DNA from: Syncephalastrum monosporum B8922 | Taxonomy: Eukaryota; Mucoromycota; Mucoromycetes; Mucorales; Syncephalastraceae | NCBI GenBank assembly: GCA_000697355.1 | Contig: JNEN01001260.1 | Coordinates: 707,566-771,565, forward strand | Direction: 5' to 3' | Length of the DNA stretch: 64,000 nt | Part shown: positions 1 through 10,854 of the stretch, piece after piece | Layout: every line of letters starts with the position of its first letter | How positions within the stretch are numbered: position 1 is the first letter of the stretch | Notes under the pieces: model-generated | What the model was told of the DNA's origin: nothing | The model's input: only the letters and a program-made list of their open reading frames with translations | Database searches by the model: none | Made by a program: the position numbers and the translations under genes

Positions 1-444
1 GGTGGGATCGTATTCATCATCCGTCGAGACGTTCTCTCGAATGTTACTGCTGTCAGATACAGGTATGACAGGTGGAGCAGGTCCGGGAGAGGGCAGTCGC
101 GTTGGCTCGATGGTACTTGTATGAGTGCTGGTGCTATCGTCACTGTCGCTTTCTCCACTCGAGCCTGAGCCTGAGCCTGAACTGCCACTCGAGCTACCGC
201 CTGAGCTGGATCCTGAACTGCCACTCGAGCTAGAGCCTGAGCTGGAACCCGAACTTGCACTTGAACTTGAACCGGTACTTGTGCTTGAACTTCTTCTGTT
301 TCGCTGATCAAAGTGGTTTGTATCCCACGGAGCTAAGATACTGCTCTGATCAGCCAAAAAAGAATCAGGAACAACGAGTTCTTGAAATGCATGATTGTTT
401 AGATTGCCAGGTTCTTCAGTAGCATCAGCATGATCGAGTGACAT
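1..444 (-). CDS. Ser/Gly-rich protein, N-terminal part (cut by window edge)
   Basis: An open frame runs leftward from an ATG at 444 to the window edge without a stop, giving 148 residues. It opens with MSLDHADATEEPG, continues through an acidic/hydrophobic stretch with PWDTNHFD near residues 49-56, and then a long Ser-Gly tract (about residues 65-105) ending in an acidic SGESDSDDS segment and a Pro-rich part. The Ser-Gly tract makes the opposite strand look like a Glu/Leu/Pro open frame, which is an artefact. I do not recognise the family; the composition suggests a disordered nuclear or regulatory protein, but no domain supports that. The start lies only 90 bp from the divergent start at 535. 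The start choice is moderately secure: the frame stays open somewhat upstream, but the upstream residues look random. Confidence 0.6.
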   Translation of the reverse strand, partial: MSLDHADATEEPGNLNNHAFQELVVPDSFLADQSSILAPWDTNHFDQRNRRSSSTSTGSSSSASSGSSSGSSSSGSSGSSSGGSSSGSSGSGSGSSGESDSDDSTSTHTSTIEPTRLPSPGPAPPVIPVSDSSNIRENVSTDDEYDPT

Positions 445-534
445 GACCACAGAAGAAGCCACTGCGACGTGCCTGGTGCGGGCACGAAAATTAAAATAAA
501 TTCACTTGCTCTTTTCACGCAGAGAAACTCGTCC

Positions 535-800
535 ATGGCGCGCATCAATAAACTGTATACTTTTGCTGCTCTCTGTGCTGGCATGGCTACAGGCAGTACT
601 CTTGTTAACAAGGTAAGCGGCTCACTAGAGTATGCGTCTCTGATCACTAATTTATCATGATGAACAGATCATGAAACCAGACATGGTATGAATTCCTCCT
701 CTTGTCGGTGAAATTCTTTTATTTATCTAGTTTCTTGCAGACGATTCCCCAGCCCCAGGTCCAGAAGAAAGCCCAGCAGGACAAACAAGACAAAGAATAA
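535..800 (+). CDS. UQCC6: Small UQCC6/BRAWNIN-like (DUF4516) complex III assembly protein
   Basis: Three exons (535-612, 668-685, 741-800) give 51 residues. Residues 9-24 are a hydrophobic helix containing CAGMATGST, followed by KIMKPDMTIPQP. The animal UQCC6/BRAWNIN family (DUF4516) has the same order: a short N-terminal transmembrane helix with a CAG motif, then a PDLTIP motif, then a charged tail. In animals the protein sits in the mitochondrial inner membrane and assists assembly of respiratory complex III. Both introns have GT/AG borders and phase 0. The middle exon is only 18 nt and encodes IMKPDM. Family assignment rests on the PDMTIP motif and architecture in a very short protein, so it is probable rather than certain. 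Confidence 0.62.
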
Positions 801-1933
801 TACGATACATACTTTACCGTACTTCTGGCTGAATATCTCTTGATCGGTACATATATATATTGACGCGTGGGGATAGCAAATACTGCACGAGTGACCAATG
901 TGTCAATGTGCAGTATATCTTTGTTGTCACAGGTCCCTATATGTAGTGCATACCTCGGCAGCGTTATGCATTTGCCAGCGGTCTCCGTCTCCTACAATAC
1001 TCATAATTCATGCAGATCATTCTCTCGACAGAGCTGGCATCATAGTTAGTGAAAGGTAATAGCATAGGGATCAGGTCGGGCCTATAGCGGGCAAGGATAC
1101 GAGTGTGGTCCTGCTCCCCCACTATGCATAATGCAATCTTAGCGTGCAAATACCCTGTGCAAAGAAGAGAAACCACCAATGCCGCTTCTCAACTCGATAA
1201 GAATTCCCGTCTTCCTATGCATTAACACGTAGTATAGTACATACAGCAGCAAACGGATTCGGCTGCTTTATATGACGAAGATGTCTCACAGTATGAGCAG
1301 GAGCATGGCCGCTACCGTGTGTATGATATAATTTATGCAATGAGGTTTGCAACGCCACGTCGCCTCGACTGTTGGATTTTGTGTGCTCTGGCTAGTGTGC
1401 GTGTGTGATTACTGCATGCAAACTGTAATACGCTTAAGACGTAGATGACCTGACCGACTACCAATGGGATATGTATCACTGGTGAGCAAAACAAACCGTG
1501 TGTGCTACGTACCACCGTCTATCGAATATATATGAAAATAAAATGTTTGTCTTTATCGGCCGCAATAGTGAAGTTGTATTGTAGCATATGCACGGCCCGC
1601 GTTCCATGGTCAAGCGAATGACAGAAAGAATACAAGGTATCCATGTATATGCCAGGAGACACAGCGACAGATGACTGGAAAGGATGCTTGTATGACCTTC
1701 TTTGTCAGTCCACAATAATAAATTAATGCTAAGCAACTCCAACCTAATATTAGTATTTAGCTCGCATGCATCTCCGCGCCAAAATTGCAGTCGTAAAGGG
1801 TATCATCGACACATGCCAAAAAGACGACGTGGGAACTATCAGCATCTCTAGCCTTGTATCTTTAATACCCTCTAATAACAATCCATCCCAGTCCTCTCCT
1901 TTCCGTTCTCTCTCTGAGTCTTTGTTTTGAATA
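801..1933. other. Intergenic, no gene recognised
   Basis: AT-rich sequence between the UQCC6-like stop and the IML2 start. Short open frames on both strands lack family resemblance and splice-consistent extensions. A pyrimidine-rich stretch near 1895-1925 is the probable IML2 promoter/leader. Confidence 0.6.
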
Positions 1934-4037
1934 ATGTCGACTGCTGCCACTGCCAAGCCTCAGCGCGGTGGCTCTTTGCCCGGTATCCGTGCGCTTGCTC
2001 GCTTAGGAAAAGGGGTTGGAGCATCGGCATCGTCTGAGGATGAAGAAGATGCTCAGCTCCTGGAGGACATGACGTGCGTTCGGCATTCCCTCGACCTGTT
2101 CCTAGATTCGCGTATACCCGAGTCTGAGGCGATCCTCAAACCCGAACTCGTCAAGACCCGACTCTATTATGCGCTCGGTTATGCTGTACTCCTGTGCCTG
2201 AAAAGTACAATGACGTTCGACCATGCCGACGTTGAGGCGGCCGTCGCAGCCCTGAAGCATACGATCCATCTCGCCGACGATATCCGCAAAAAAAGTGGCA
2301 ATGGCTGGTTGATTGATAATATTCGTACACTCGCTACGGGGGGCCGTGTCAGCGTCAGCCAAATCAAAAGCATGAAGCGATCCGATCGCCACGCTGTAAG
2401 CCCATGAGCCTAATTCTTATTAGGAAGACGGTATACTAAACTTTCTTGTATCTAGGAGCTCATCCATGCGGAAGCGCACATGATGAAGGCCGGCCTTTGC
2501 ATCGTGCACGACGAGAGTTTTGTTTCTTTCATTCGTGAAGGCCTGAACGTCCGGAACAGTTATGGCACTTATACCGCCCTCGAGAAGTTCGTCGTCTTCA
2601 TCCAAGAAGAAGCTGCAGCGGGTCGCGATGTGAGCGAGTACAAGCTCGATGATCACTTTACGTCGGGCGTCCTCTTTGGTATGGGCTGCTTCAAGGTCAT
2701 GCTCTCTCTCCTTCCGACAGCCGTCCTCCGCCTCGTCGAGTTTATTGGCTTCCATGGTGATCGTGAAGCTGGTATGCATTTGCTCGAGTCGAGCGGTGGA
2801 TGGGACGAGTACCGCAAAACAGGCGTGCTACCCCCGCGCCAAGGCCCTGAAGAAGGTTGCCGTCGCCAGTTTTGCGATATTTTCTTGATTGCCTATCACA
2901 TTGTCCTTTCCAAGCTGCTCCCTGTCCCGGACGCGGACGATGACTTTGGTGGCAAAGTTTTGGCATACAATCTGCAGCTTTACCCGAACGGCACCTTCTT
3001 CCTGTATTTCTCGGGTCGCCAAAAGTTTAGTCAGACGAAGCTGGAGGAAGCCGACGGACAGTACATCAAGTCGATTCAGTCTCAAAAGGATTGGTCGCAG
3101 TTGCATCACATGTGTTTCTGGGAGCGCGGTCTTATTGCGCTTCTCCGGTGCGATTGGCCCACAGCCGCCGAGATGCACGAAACCCTCTATCGTGACAGCA
3201 ATTGGTCCAAATGTGTCTATGCTTACCTGAACGGCCTCTCCTTTTACATGGTGGCTCTACACGAGCAAGATTCCAAGAAGCGACAGCGGCTGATGACCCA
3301 GGCAGCCTATTTGATGAAGAAGGTTCCCGGACTGAAACAAAAGATTGCTGGCAAATCTATTCCCTTGGAGGTAAAGACAACATCAGAAGTCGCGCATGAT
3401 GTACTGATGCCATCATTTTCAGAAATATGTGGCACGCAAGGCGCGCAAGTTTATCGAGCAGGACAATCGACTCTTTTTGGGTGATCTCGAAATCTTGAAT
3501 GCGTTTGGCGCGGCCGAATACTGTCCGCTTGACCAAACACGCACCAACATTGAGCGTATCAACGCAGAAGTGAAGGCGCTGGACACCTTTGCAGCCAACT
3601 ACGCGGACGACCTCTGTCTTGGTCACTATTTGCGTGCCATGTCAGCCCGTCTCGTCTTTGAAAAGACCAGTGATGCTAAAGAAAAAGAGGCGATGCGCAC
3701 GATGCATCGCGAGTCAGTGAAGACGGTGTTCGACTACGCCAAGGATGTGCGTCTGGACCACTATATTTACTACTTCACACGTTATGAGAATGCTCGTATG
3801 CTGATTCTCGACAGCAACTTTACCGCAGCTGAATCGGAGGTGGGTGTCATCCTCCGTGCAAACGAGAAAGGCGCATACAATGTAGGCGCGACTTCCAAGG
3901 CCAAGAACAAGTACAGTCTCGAAAGCCTTCTACTGTTCAAGTGCCACAGCTGCCAACTCGAGATCCAGCACAAGCGCAACTTGCAAGGCGATGACGATGA
4001 TGCGGACTCGTTTGCCTCAGCGTCGTCCTCTCTTTAA
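1934..4037 (+). CDS. IML2: Iml2/TTC39-family protein (DUF3808)
   Basis: Exons 1934-2395, 2456-3370 and 3423-4037, both introns phase 0, give 663 residues. Iml2/TTC39 proteins are TPR-like helical proteins; yeast Iml2 helps clear inclusion bodies with lipid-droplet involvement. Recognisable blocks include the RLYYALGYAVLLCLKSTMTFD helix near residue 75, GVLFGMGCFKVMLSLLP near residue 230, and LYPNGTFFLYFSGR near residue 335, which is typical of the DUF3808 core. The C-terminal third is helical with charged repeats and ends in an acidic-serine tail (DDDDADSFASASSSL). No signal peptide or transmembrane segment is evident. Length fits the family. It is followed 235 bp downstream by the FHIP gene on the same strand. 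Confidence 0.88.
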
Positions 4038-4152
4038 TTTTAGCACGTATTTTCTCTTGATTTTTGTTCGCCCGAAATGAATATGTCGCGATAATTATGC
4101 TAATGCGATCATGTGGAGGGAGACGCGGGCGAATTCTGAGGTGATACAAGAC

Positions 4153-4176
4153 AAAAAAAAAAGGGGGGGGGGGGGG
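4153..4176. repeat. A10-G14 homopolymer junction
   Basis: Ten A directly followed by fourteen G, between IML2 and the FHIP gene. A similar A9-G9 junction occurs at 20033-20050. Length in such tracts is error-prone in sequencing. Confidence 0.9.
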
Positions 4177-4272
4177 AGACTCAAGAAAGCACGAGACAAA
4201 GCGTGCAGTGTGAGCAGTTTTTGACAGTTGACAACGAGGTTTTGCTGCGAGTGACTCGATGACTTTGACGTG

Positions 4273-7149
4273 ATGGACTACTTTGCAAAGTTCAAGAAGA
4301 GGATCGTGCCTCCCAAGGCACCCCCCACCACCGCCATGCAGCTGGCCCGATTCCACAAGTGCTGGGATTATGTCCACGTACGTATGCGCACCCAATACGA
4401 TTAGATTTCCAAGTCAAGATCATGCTGACTCTGGTGAGGTACTCTACAGAACATCTTTGTGGTGGAAGATCGCAAGCCAAATATGCATGTCCAGCAGACG
4501 GAGATCCCCGAGCGTTTGCGCGAGATGATGGACATGCTCGTCGATGAAGAGGCGCGTCAAGAGGACAACACGACCGGTGTATGCATGGAGTACTTTTTAA
4601 AGAATGGCGTGCTCCAGTACCTCGTCAACGTGTCCGAGAAAGCAGACTACCCGGTCGGTATTCGAGGCGAAGCGATCAGGACCATTGCGAATATGGTGGA
4701 CTTGCTTGACGATCGGTTCCTGGTCCACAACGCAGTGCATAAGCCGACTATTAAGCTCCTGCGCTTCTGCGTTCTCGACGACCGTCAGAACGACATTTAC
4801 CACGAAGACTTAGTCGACCTCATGTACATCATTTGCTCGAAGATCCACGGTTTCCCAGCCCTCCTGAATATTTTTTTCCATGACAAGCAATGGCTGACCA
4901 CGCCCCAGAAGACCACGCACGCAGACATTAACAAGCGTCTCAGCACCTCCTCCGAGCGCCTGACGACATCATCATTTGAGAAACCCGAGTACGAGTTTCT
5001 GCTCTTTACCTATTTGCTGCGTTTTGTGCATCGGGAAGGACGTGCGGGCGACTATGCACGGACAGGACTCTTGTTCCTGATGGAGATGGCCAATCATCAG
5101 CTGGGCGACTTTATCCTCGAGTCCGACTTTGCGACAATCATGGCTGCCGGCTTGGGTGCCCTCTACTCGCAATTGCCGCGCAAGCTCATCATCAAGGACG
5201 AGTCCCAAATCAATGCCAGTCAGGTATCCTATTTGCTTGGTCAAGACCTCGACCCGCGCGCCATGCCTTCGGGGATGGGTGTGCAAATGTCTAGCTCCCC
5301 CGATTTCAAGTACCAGCTCGACTCGTTCCTCAAGCTCTTTGAATTCTGCCAGGATGTGCTCATGCGGTGCCCTAATGTCGAGATATCCGTCCGCCTCTTG
5401 CAAAGCATCCGCACCATCTTTTTAGAGAACATTCTGTACCCCTCCATCCTTGAGTGTTCGGACCTGGATGGCTCGTCTGTGGCCGTCACCAGCTACATTG
5501 ATTTAATCCTGCAAACTCTTCAGCAAGACGAGCTGTCCAAGCTCATTGTCGGTTTCTTGATGGATGAAGACGACGACGCTTACAGTGGATCTATCAATGG
5601 TGTTGAGGTTGAAAGCAACTCGTATTTTACAGCCAGCGGCGAACGCTTCACCCTCAAGGATCTCATATTCAGTCGCCTCTCGTCCACCTCCCAGTCCACA
5701 GTCATTGCCACGCTGAAGCTTCTCCGCACCCTTATCAGCCGCCATTGCCGCTATGCGCTTAAGCTCTTGACAGTGGTACCCGAAGAGAGACGCACCCCAG
5801 ATACCAGCTCTTCGCTGATCATATCCCACCATATCCGAGAAATTGAGCTTTACTTTTCATTAATCGCCGCAGTGGACGGTCCACACGCGGAGGACGTGCT
5901 CTCATCAGGTTACGAGGAGTATCTGCAAGACATAGAGGCTTTCATCGACGCCGATAGCTGCTATCAACACTCGCAGAATGTGCGTGCACCCAAGGCCGAA
6001 CAGACCTCTAAAAGCGAAAGACGGAGAAGTTTCAAATATGGACAGCGAATGGAAGTTGCACCAGCGCCGACGCGGGACGCCAGCGCTGAAACACACCCGC
6101 ATGGGCATCCTCTGGTAAAGCAGCGCATCCGACCTACGGATCCCCTCTTACAAATCCTTCTCGGCCTTCTCAGCCATTTTTTCGCACAATCCTCTGAGCT
6201 CAACATGGCCTTGACCGGTGTGCTCTCTGCCTTGGCAGTCTGTCCCTTTCGCAGCTTGGAAGGCTGGCTGGGGTTCAGCGAGAACGACCGCACCAACCCC
6301 GATGATATCCTCATCCTGGACGACGTATCGCCTTCCGTATCACAGAGTCCGTCTGACCGCATCCGACCGGACGATATCCTGGCTCAGTTTGACAGCATCA
6401 AAGTAGACGAGGATGCAGACGACGATGACAGGTCGGTGGATTATGGCGTAGTCCGCAACTCGGCCAAGACAACACCTCGCGTTCAGTTCAAATCCTTCCC
6501 ACCATTCTTTACACTGTTTCGCACCCTGACAAAACAAGTCGACTATTATCGCTCGGAGGTGGACAACTTCGATCAGCTGCTGGAGGAACGACGCGCAGGC
6601 TTAATGATAGACCACGTGGAAAAGATACCCCCGCCTACGAATGGAGTCAATGGTAAGTCGGTCGACACCTCACCTGCGCCCGGTCCGCGTAAACCACCAG
6701 CAGTGCCCGCCAAATCAATCTCGTCGACTACTGCGGCTGCAGTGGCCGCCGCGGCAGGATCTATTATGGCGCCGCTGCAGCAGCCTACGGCCCAGCCGAG
6801 CCCTGGCCAAATGGTAAATGATGTTGCGAGCCCGAATCCGATACTGGACAACCCGCTCTCACCTTTGGCCGTCCATGCACGTACGACACAGAGCACCCGT
6901 ATTCAGCCCCTGTTTCCATCCAACTTTGTCAGTGAGCAGGAAGAGCCCATCATGGACCTTGATCGGGAAGACGAGGACACATTTGCCCCTAAAACGAACC
7001 CTTCCACACGCCGGCTGGACAAGTCGACGGAGATCACGCTATCCATGCTGCTTAACAACGTGGTCATTCTCGAGGAAGCCATCAAGGAACTCGTGGCAAT
7101 TATGCAGGTCCGGCGAAGTCTAGGCATTGATCAAGTGCAATACCTCTAG
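4273..7149 (+). CDS. FHIP-family protein (FTS-Hook-interacting, RAI16-like)
   Basis: Exons 4273-4377 and 4450-7149 (intron phase 0) give 934 residues. The N-terminus has FHKCWDYVHN (residues 27-36), matching the F-x-x-x-W start of the RAI16-like domain. The central part has FTYLLRFVHREGRAGDYART near residue 215, the conserved HxEGxxGxxAR block of FHIP proteins. In animals and Aspergillus, FHIP joins FTS and Hook to link dynein to early endosomes for long-range transport along microtubules, a process important in hyphae. The C-terminal half is lower complexity: acidic DEDADDDDRS, proline-rich PRKPPAVPAK, an alanine run, and a final helical block with LSMLLNNVVILEEAIKEL. The first ATG was chosen because it is followed by a well-formed exon and good donor. 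Confidence 0.82.
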
Positions 7150-7782
7150 ATCTATTTTTTTTTCGGGTTTTCTGGCCGGAGGGATATAATTCAACGTTTT
7201 TCCCCGTAACTTAAGCCTGTTTCATCTCAGCTACGGAAGGGTGTCGCTGGGAGAGGCGAGTACAGTCGCTTCTTCTCCATGGAGAACGGCCACTGCTGAT
7301 ATAACATGTATCTACTTATGAGAGGAAAACGTACTGCATATTCGCATAACAGAACGCTCAATACACTGGGTTGGTTTATAACTGGTACTCTACTTTGTTC
7401 TGGTTGTTTCTGCCTCTTAGAATTCTGTAATACATACACTGTGACGGGATGGCAGTACTTCAGTCAGTTGTTACAGGTATATTTTCATTTAGTTAGCACT
7501 TACAATACGCGCTGCAGAGTTCCGTCTCGCTAAATCCCGCCTCGGGGTGGATGTTATTTTGCCAGGAGAAATCACTGAGCTCATATTCTGCCGGTTCAGC
7601 GCAAACGACAAGAATTGGAAATTTCGGTCGGACAAAATTCGGGCCGAACAGAAAAAGCTGGGGTCAAAAGTGCGCGCATCGCCGGGCTCTCGTAGAACGA
7701 GAAAGAGAGCAAAAAAACTATAAATGATCGGCACGGTAAGAGACAAAGAGCGATACAACCTTTGTATTCTTTATTACTTTTG
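7150..7782. other. Intergenic, no gene recognised
   Basis: Begins with a T-rich stretch after the FHIP stop (7155-7170), a likely 3' end signal region. At 7624-7655 there is a short cluster of TCGGACAAAA/CGGGCCGAAC-like words about 130-160 bp upstream of the next start. No coding sequence is supported. Confidence 0.5.
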
Positions 7783-8590
7783 ATGGCACCTCTCAAAGTC
7801 ATTGGAGCCGGTTTCGGTCGCACAGGCACAAACAGCCTGAAGGAAGCACTGAACATCCTCGGGTAAAACACGATTCGCCTTATGGCGCAATACGACGCAA
7901 TTTGCTCATTTGGTGAACCATGCATCATAGATACACCACGCACCACATGGAGACGTTGTTGACCAACCCCGACGCAAAGCCAGAGCTCTTCACTGAAGCC
8001 CACCTCCATCCCGAGAAGGCTGACTTTGATAGAATCTATGAGGGCTTTGACGCTGCTGTCGACTGGCCCACCGCTGCTTTTTACGAAACCTTGATGAAGA
8101 AATATCCAGATGCGAAGGTCATTCTTTCTGTGCGTGATGCCGAGGGTTGGTTCAAGTCAGCTTCAAACACTATCTTTGCCAACGTGAACTTGGACCTGCC
8201 TGAAGGCGTTCCCGAACACCGTAAACGTGCAATTGAAATGGCGAAAACAGGCAAGGCAAAGAAATCAAGGGGGAAAGTGACACGATACTGACTTTCATTT
8301 TTTGTATGCTTTCAGTCGTGTGCAATGGATATTTCAATGGCGTCGAAAGCATTAAAGACAAGGACTACATGGTGAAGAAATTCAATGAAAACACGGAAGA
8401 AGTCAAACGAAAGGTTCCTGCCGACCGACTCCTTGTTTTCGAGGTGGGCGAAGGATGGGACCGCCTCTGTGAGTTCCTTGGCAAGCCCATTCCTGATGTT
8501 CCGTACCCCAACACCAACAGCACCAAAAATTTCATCGGCAGAAGATTGTTCACGGAGAAGGACAACGAGAAGCTGCAGGATCAACAATAA
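7783..8590 (+). CDS. P-loop sulfotransferase-family protein (Sulfotransfer_4 type)
   Basis: Exons 7783-7862, 7931-8250 and 8316-8590 give 224 residues. The N-terminus KVIGAGFGRTGTNSLKEAL carries the PAPS-binding 5'-PSB-like loop G8-x-G-x-GRTGTxS of this fungal/bacterial family. KVILSVRDAEGWFKS near residue 110 is the 3'-PB-like strand and RDxxxWxxS motif, and RLLVFEVGEGWDRLCEFLG near residue 185 is the conserved C-terminal block. Members are annotated as sulfotransferases, often without proven substrates. The second intron starts with GC (GCAAGG) rather than GT: only this boundary preserves phase 1 and restores the family block between AKT and VVCNGYF. The protein is slightly short for the family but has all core blocks. 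Confidence 0.82.
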
Positions 8591-8830
8591 TTAGACTTTG
8601 CTTCACAGAATACATCCATCGAAGTTCGATTGTACCTATAAAACATTCGGCTGGTATCCAAACATACCAGACGTGATATCAACGGATCTTACTTTCTACA
8701 TATCGTCATCCTTCTTCCGTACGCGCTTCTGATCATTCTTCCATTTTATTTGGTCTTGCATCTTCCTCTTCCTCTTCTACTTTCCTCTTCTGTTTTTGGT
8801 TATTGTAACTTAACGCGCCGTTACAGCAAA

Positions 8831-10330
8831 ATGATCCCGTGTTGTAACATCCTCACCATTTTACTCCTGTGGATCAGTGCCGTATTTGGATCCCCGGCGC
8901 CACGAGCCGAAACCAGTAGACCGGTAACCAGCTCAATGCCCTACATGATAGTCCGAGGTTGATCTGCATATTTATCGGATCATATATAGAATGACATCAA
9001 TGCTGTTTTTTATTGGGGTCAGGGCGATACACACGAGAAGTCACTGGACTACTATTGCAAAAAAGAAGGCGTCACTATGGTCGTCTTGTCCTTCATTGCC
9101 GACTATACAGGCGGCCACAAAAAATCACCCGTTCTCAACTTGTCCAACAAATGTGACGACGTAGAAAATTGCCCTGATGTGGCACGCGATATTCAGTTTT
9201 GCCAGGATAAGGGCATTAAAATACTCATATCAATGGGCGGTGCGGCCGGAGCCTACCACACTCAGAAGTGGGAGCCGGACCTCTTGGCTTGGTGGATGTG
9301 GAACAAGTTCCTCGGTGGCCAGGACAAGACACTCTCTCGTCCATTTGGCGACGTTATCCTGGATGGCATTGATTTCGATCCAGAAGGTACATATTTTCAC
9401 ATTCTCTTCTACTTATTAACCTACCCTGTAGCGTCTGACCCTTCCGGCTACGACCGTCTAATCCACATTTTACGTACTTTGTTCAAGACGCAATACCCTG
9501 TGCGCAGCTATCTCATCACAGCCGCGCCACAATGCCCCGATCTGGAGGACTACAAAGACAACGCCATGCATACCATCCTTTACCCTTCGTCTAAATACGA
9601 TGCATATCCCGATATGGTGTTTGTCCAGTTCTACAACAACTATTGCTCAGCCTCCAAGTTTGGCACAAGCTCGTTCAACTATGATGAGTGGGACCAGTGG
9701 GCCAATGCAAACTCACGCAAGAGCAAAGTCCTCCTCGGTCTGATTGGCAAAGAAAACCACGAAGACACAGGCTATGTAAAATATGAAAAGCTTACAGCCA
9801 TTCTCGACGCTGTGAGCAGCAAATCATCCTTTGGTGGTGTGATGATGTGGGACGCCAGTCTTGCGTTCAATAATCCCGTTTCAGCGCTGAATGGTGAACA
9901 ATATGGTGCTGCTGCGGCTGCCTACCTGGCACGGTCAAGCCTCAACCGTTATTTCAGTCTCAAGGGGCAAAATCCACTGCTATCTGAGATAAAGCTTCAA
10001 AATGAAGACCAGCAACAAGGAGGTTATCACGGTCTGGCGCATTTAACGCCAGTTTCAAGTCAGCTCATGCCCGTGCCATGCTCGGGCCAGGCTTTTGTTT
10101 TGCTCCAGTCAGTGACATGTAGTCGACTGGCCCAGAACCTAGGCTACGATACGAATCTTATGGACGCTCACCTGCGAGATACTGTCGGCATCGACCCGGC
10201 TCAACCGCTCGTGACAGGCGCTGGCCTCTGCTTTGAAGCGGTTGAGAATACTATTGTTCTCCGATATGCATACAATGACACGTTGCTGCTGACTGACATG
10301 GCCGATCACCATTACTTCGATTATATATAG
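8831..10330 (+). CDS. Secreted GH18 class III chitinase
   Basis: Exons 8831-8923, 8990-9386 and 9432-10330 give 462 residues. Residues 1-20 are a signal peptide (hydrophobic ILTILLLWISAVFG, probable cleavage before or near SPAPRA). The first exon ends just after it. The GH18 barrel follows: AVFYWGQGD at about residue 35, LSFIADY, KILISMGG, and the catalytic DGIDFDPE at residues 156-163 with E163 as acid/base. VFVQFYNNYC and FGGVMMWDASL are later barrel strands. It should hydrolyse chitin in the wall or environment. The region after residue 385 has several cysteines and may be a small C-terminal carbohydrate-binding module, not identified. The second intron is 45 nt, phase 1, has no stop and is a multiple of three, so a retained form would keep frame but insert 15 residues next to the catalytic Glu. 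Confidence 0.9.
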
Positions 10331-10854
10331 CTACTCCAGTACAGCATAATCATGGTTATCGTTATGAAAAAGAAAATATAAGCCATCATCTATTTATTCC
10401 TACCGAATCTGCCGATTACGCCCTGTTTGTACGTTGTTTGTTAGAGCAGGGAAAAAAGGTGGACGTCGCACGGAACTAACACTGGGGAGGGGTCGGGGGG
10501 TGGGAAGGCAATCAAAAGGATCAATCGCAGAAGTCGGATTGTCCTGAGAGTAGAGTGGATATGTATAAGAAATGCACGATCAAGAAAAAGCCGTGCAGAT
10601 GTGGATGGGCACAAAGAGTGGATATATGTGTAAAGATATGCATAGGTCGCATCATGTACTGCACCAGAAAAACGTATACTGCTGGCGTTAGAACCCACCT
10701 AAAAAACTTGTTCCTCCGCCCCTCTCGAGCTGGTGAGAAAGTGTGCACTGCCCCCCCCCCTCCTCCCGGCTTTCAACCCTTTCCCCTCTTTACTCCCTTA
10801 TTCGCATACCTTCTTTTCTTTTCCTTAACCCACTCCTCTCTCAACGCGAAAGCA
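10331..10854. other. Intergenic / leader, no gene recognised
   Basis: An open frame continues upstream from the next gene through 10555, but its translation is a poly-Pro/Phe/Leu pyrimidine-tract artefact. The C/T-rich tract at 10751-10840 looks like a fungal promoter or 5' leader. Confidence 0.55.

Noticed and set aside
125..307. A Glu/Leu/Pro repeat open frame on the plus strand
   Set aside because: It is the antisense of the Ser-Gly repeat, whose minus-strand frame begins with a good start and stays open to the window edge.
10555..10854. N-terminal extension of the Asn/Ser-rich protein from an upstream ATG
   Set aside because: The translation is Pro/Phe/Leu from a pyrimidine tract and Cys/Lys noise; it looks like promoter and leader.
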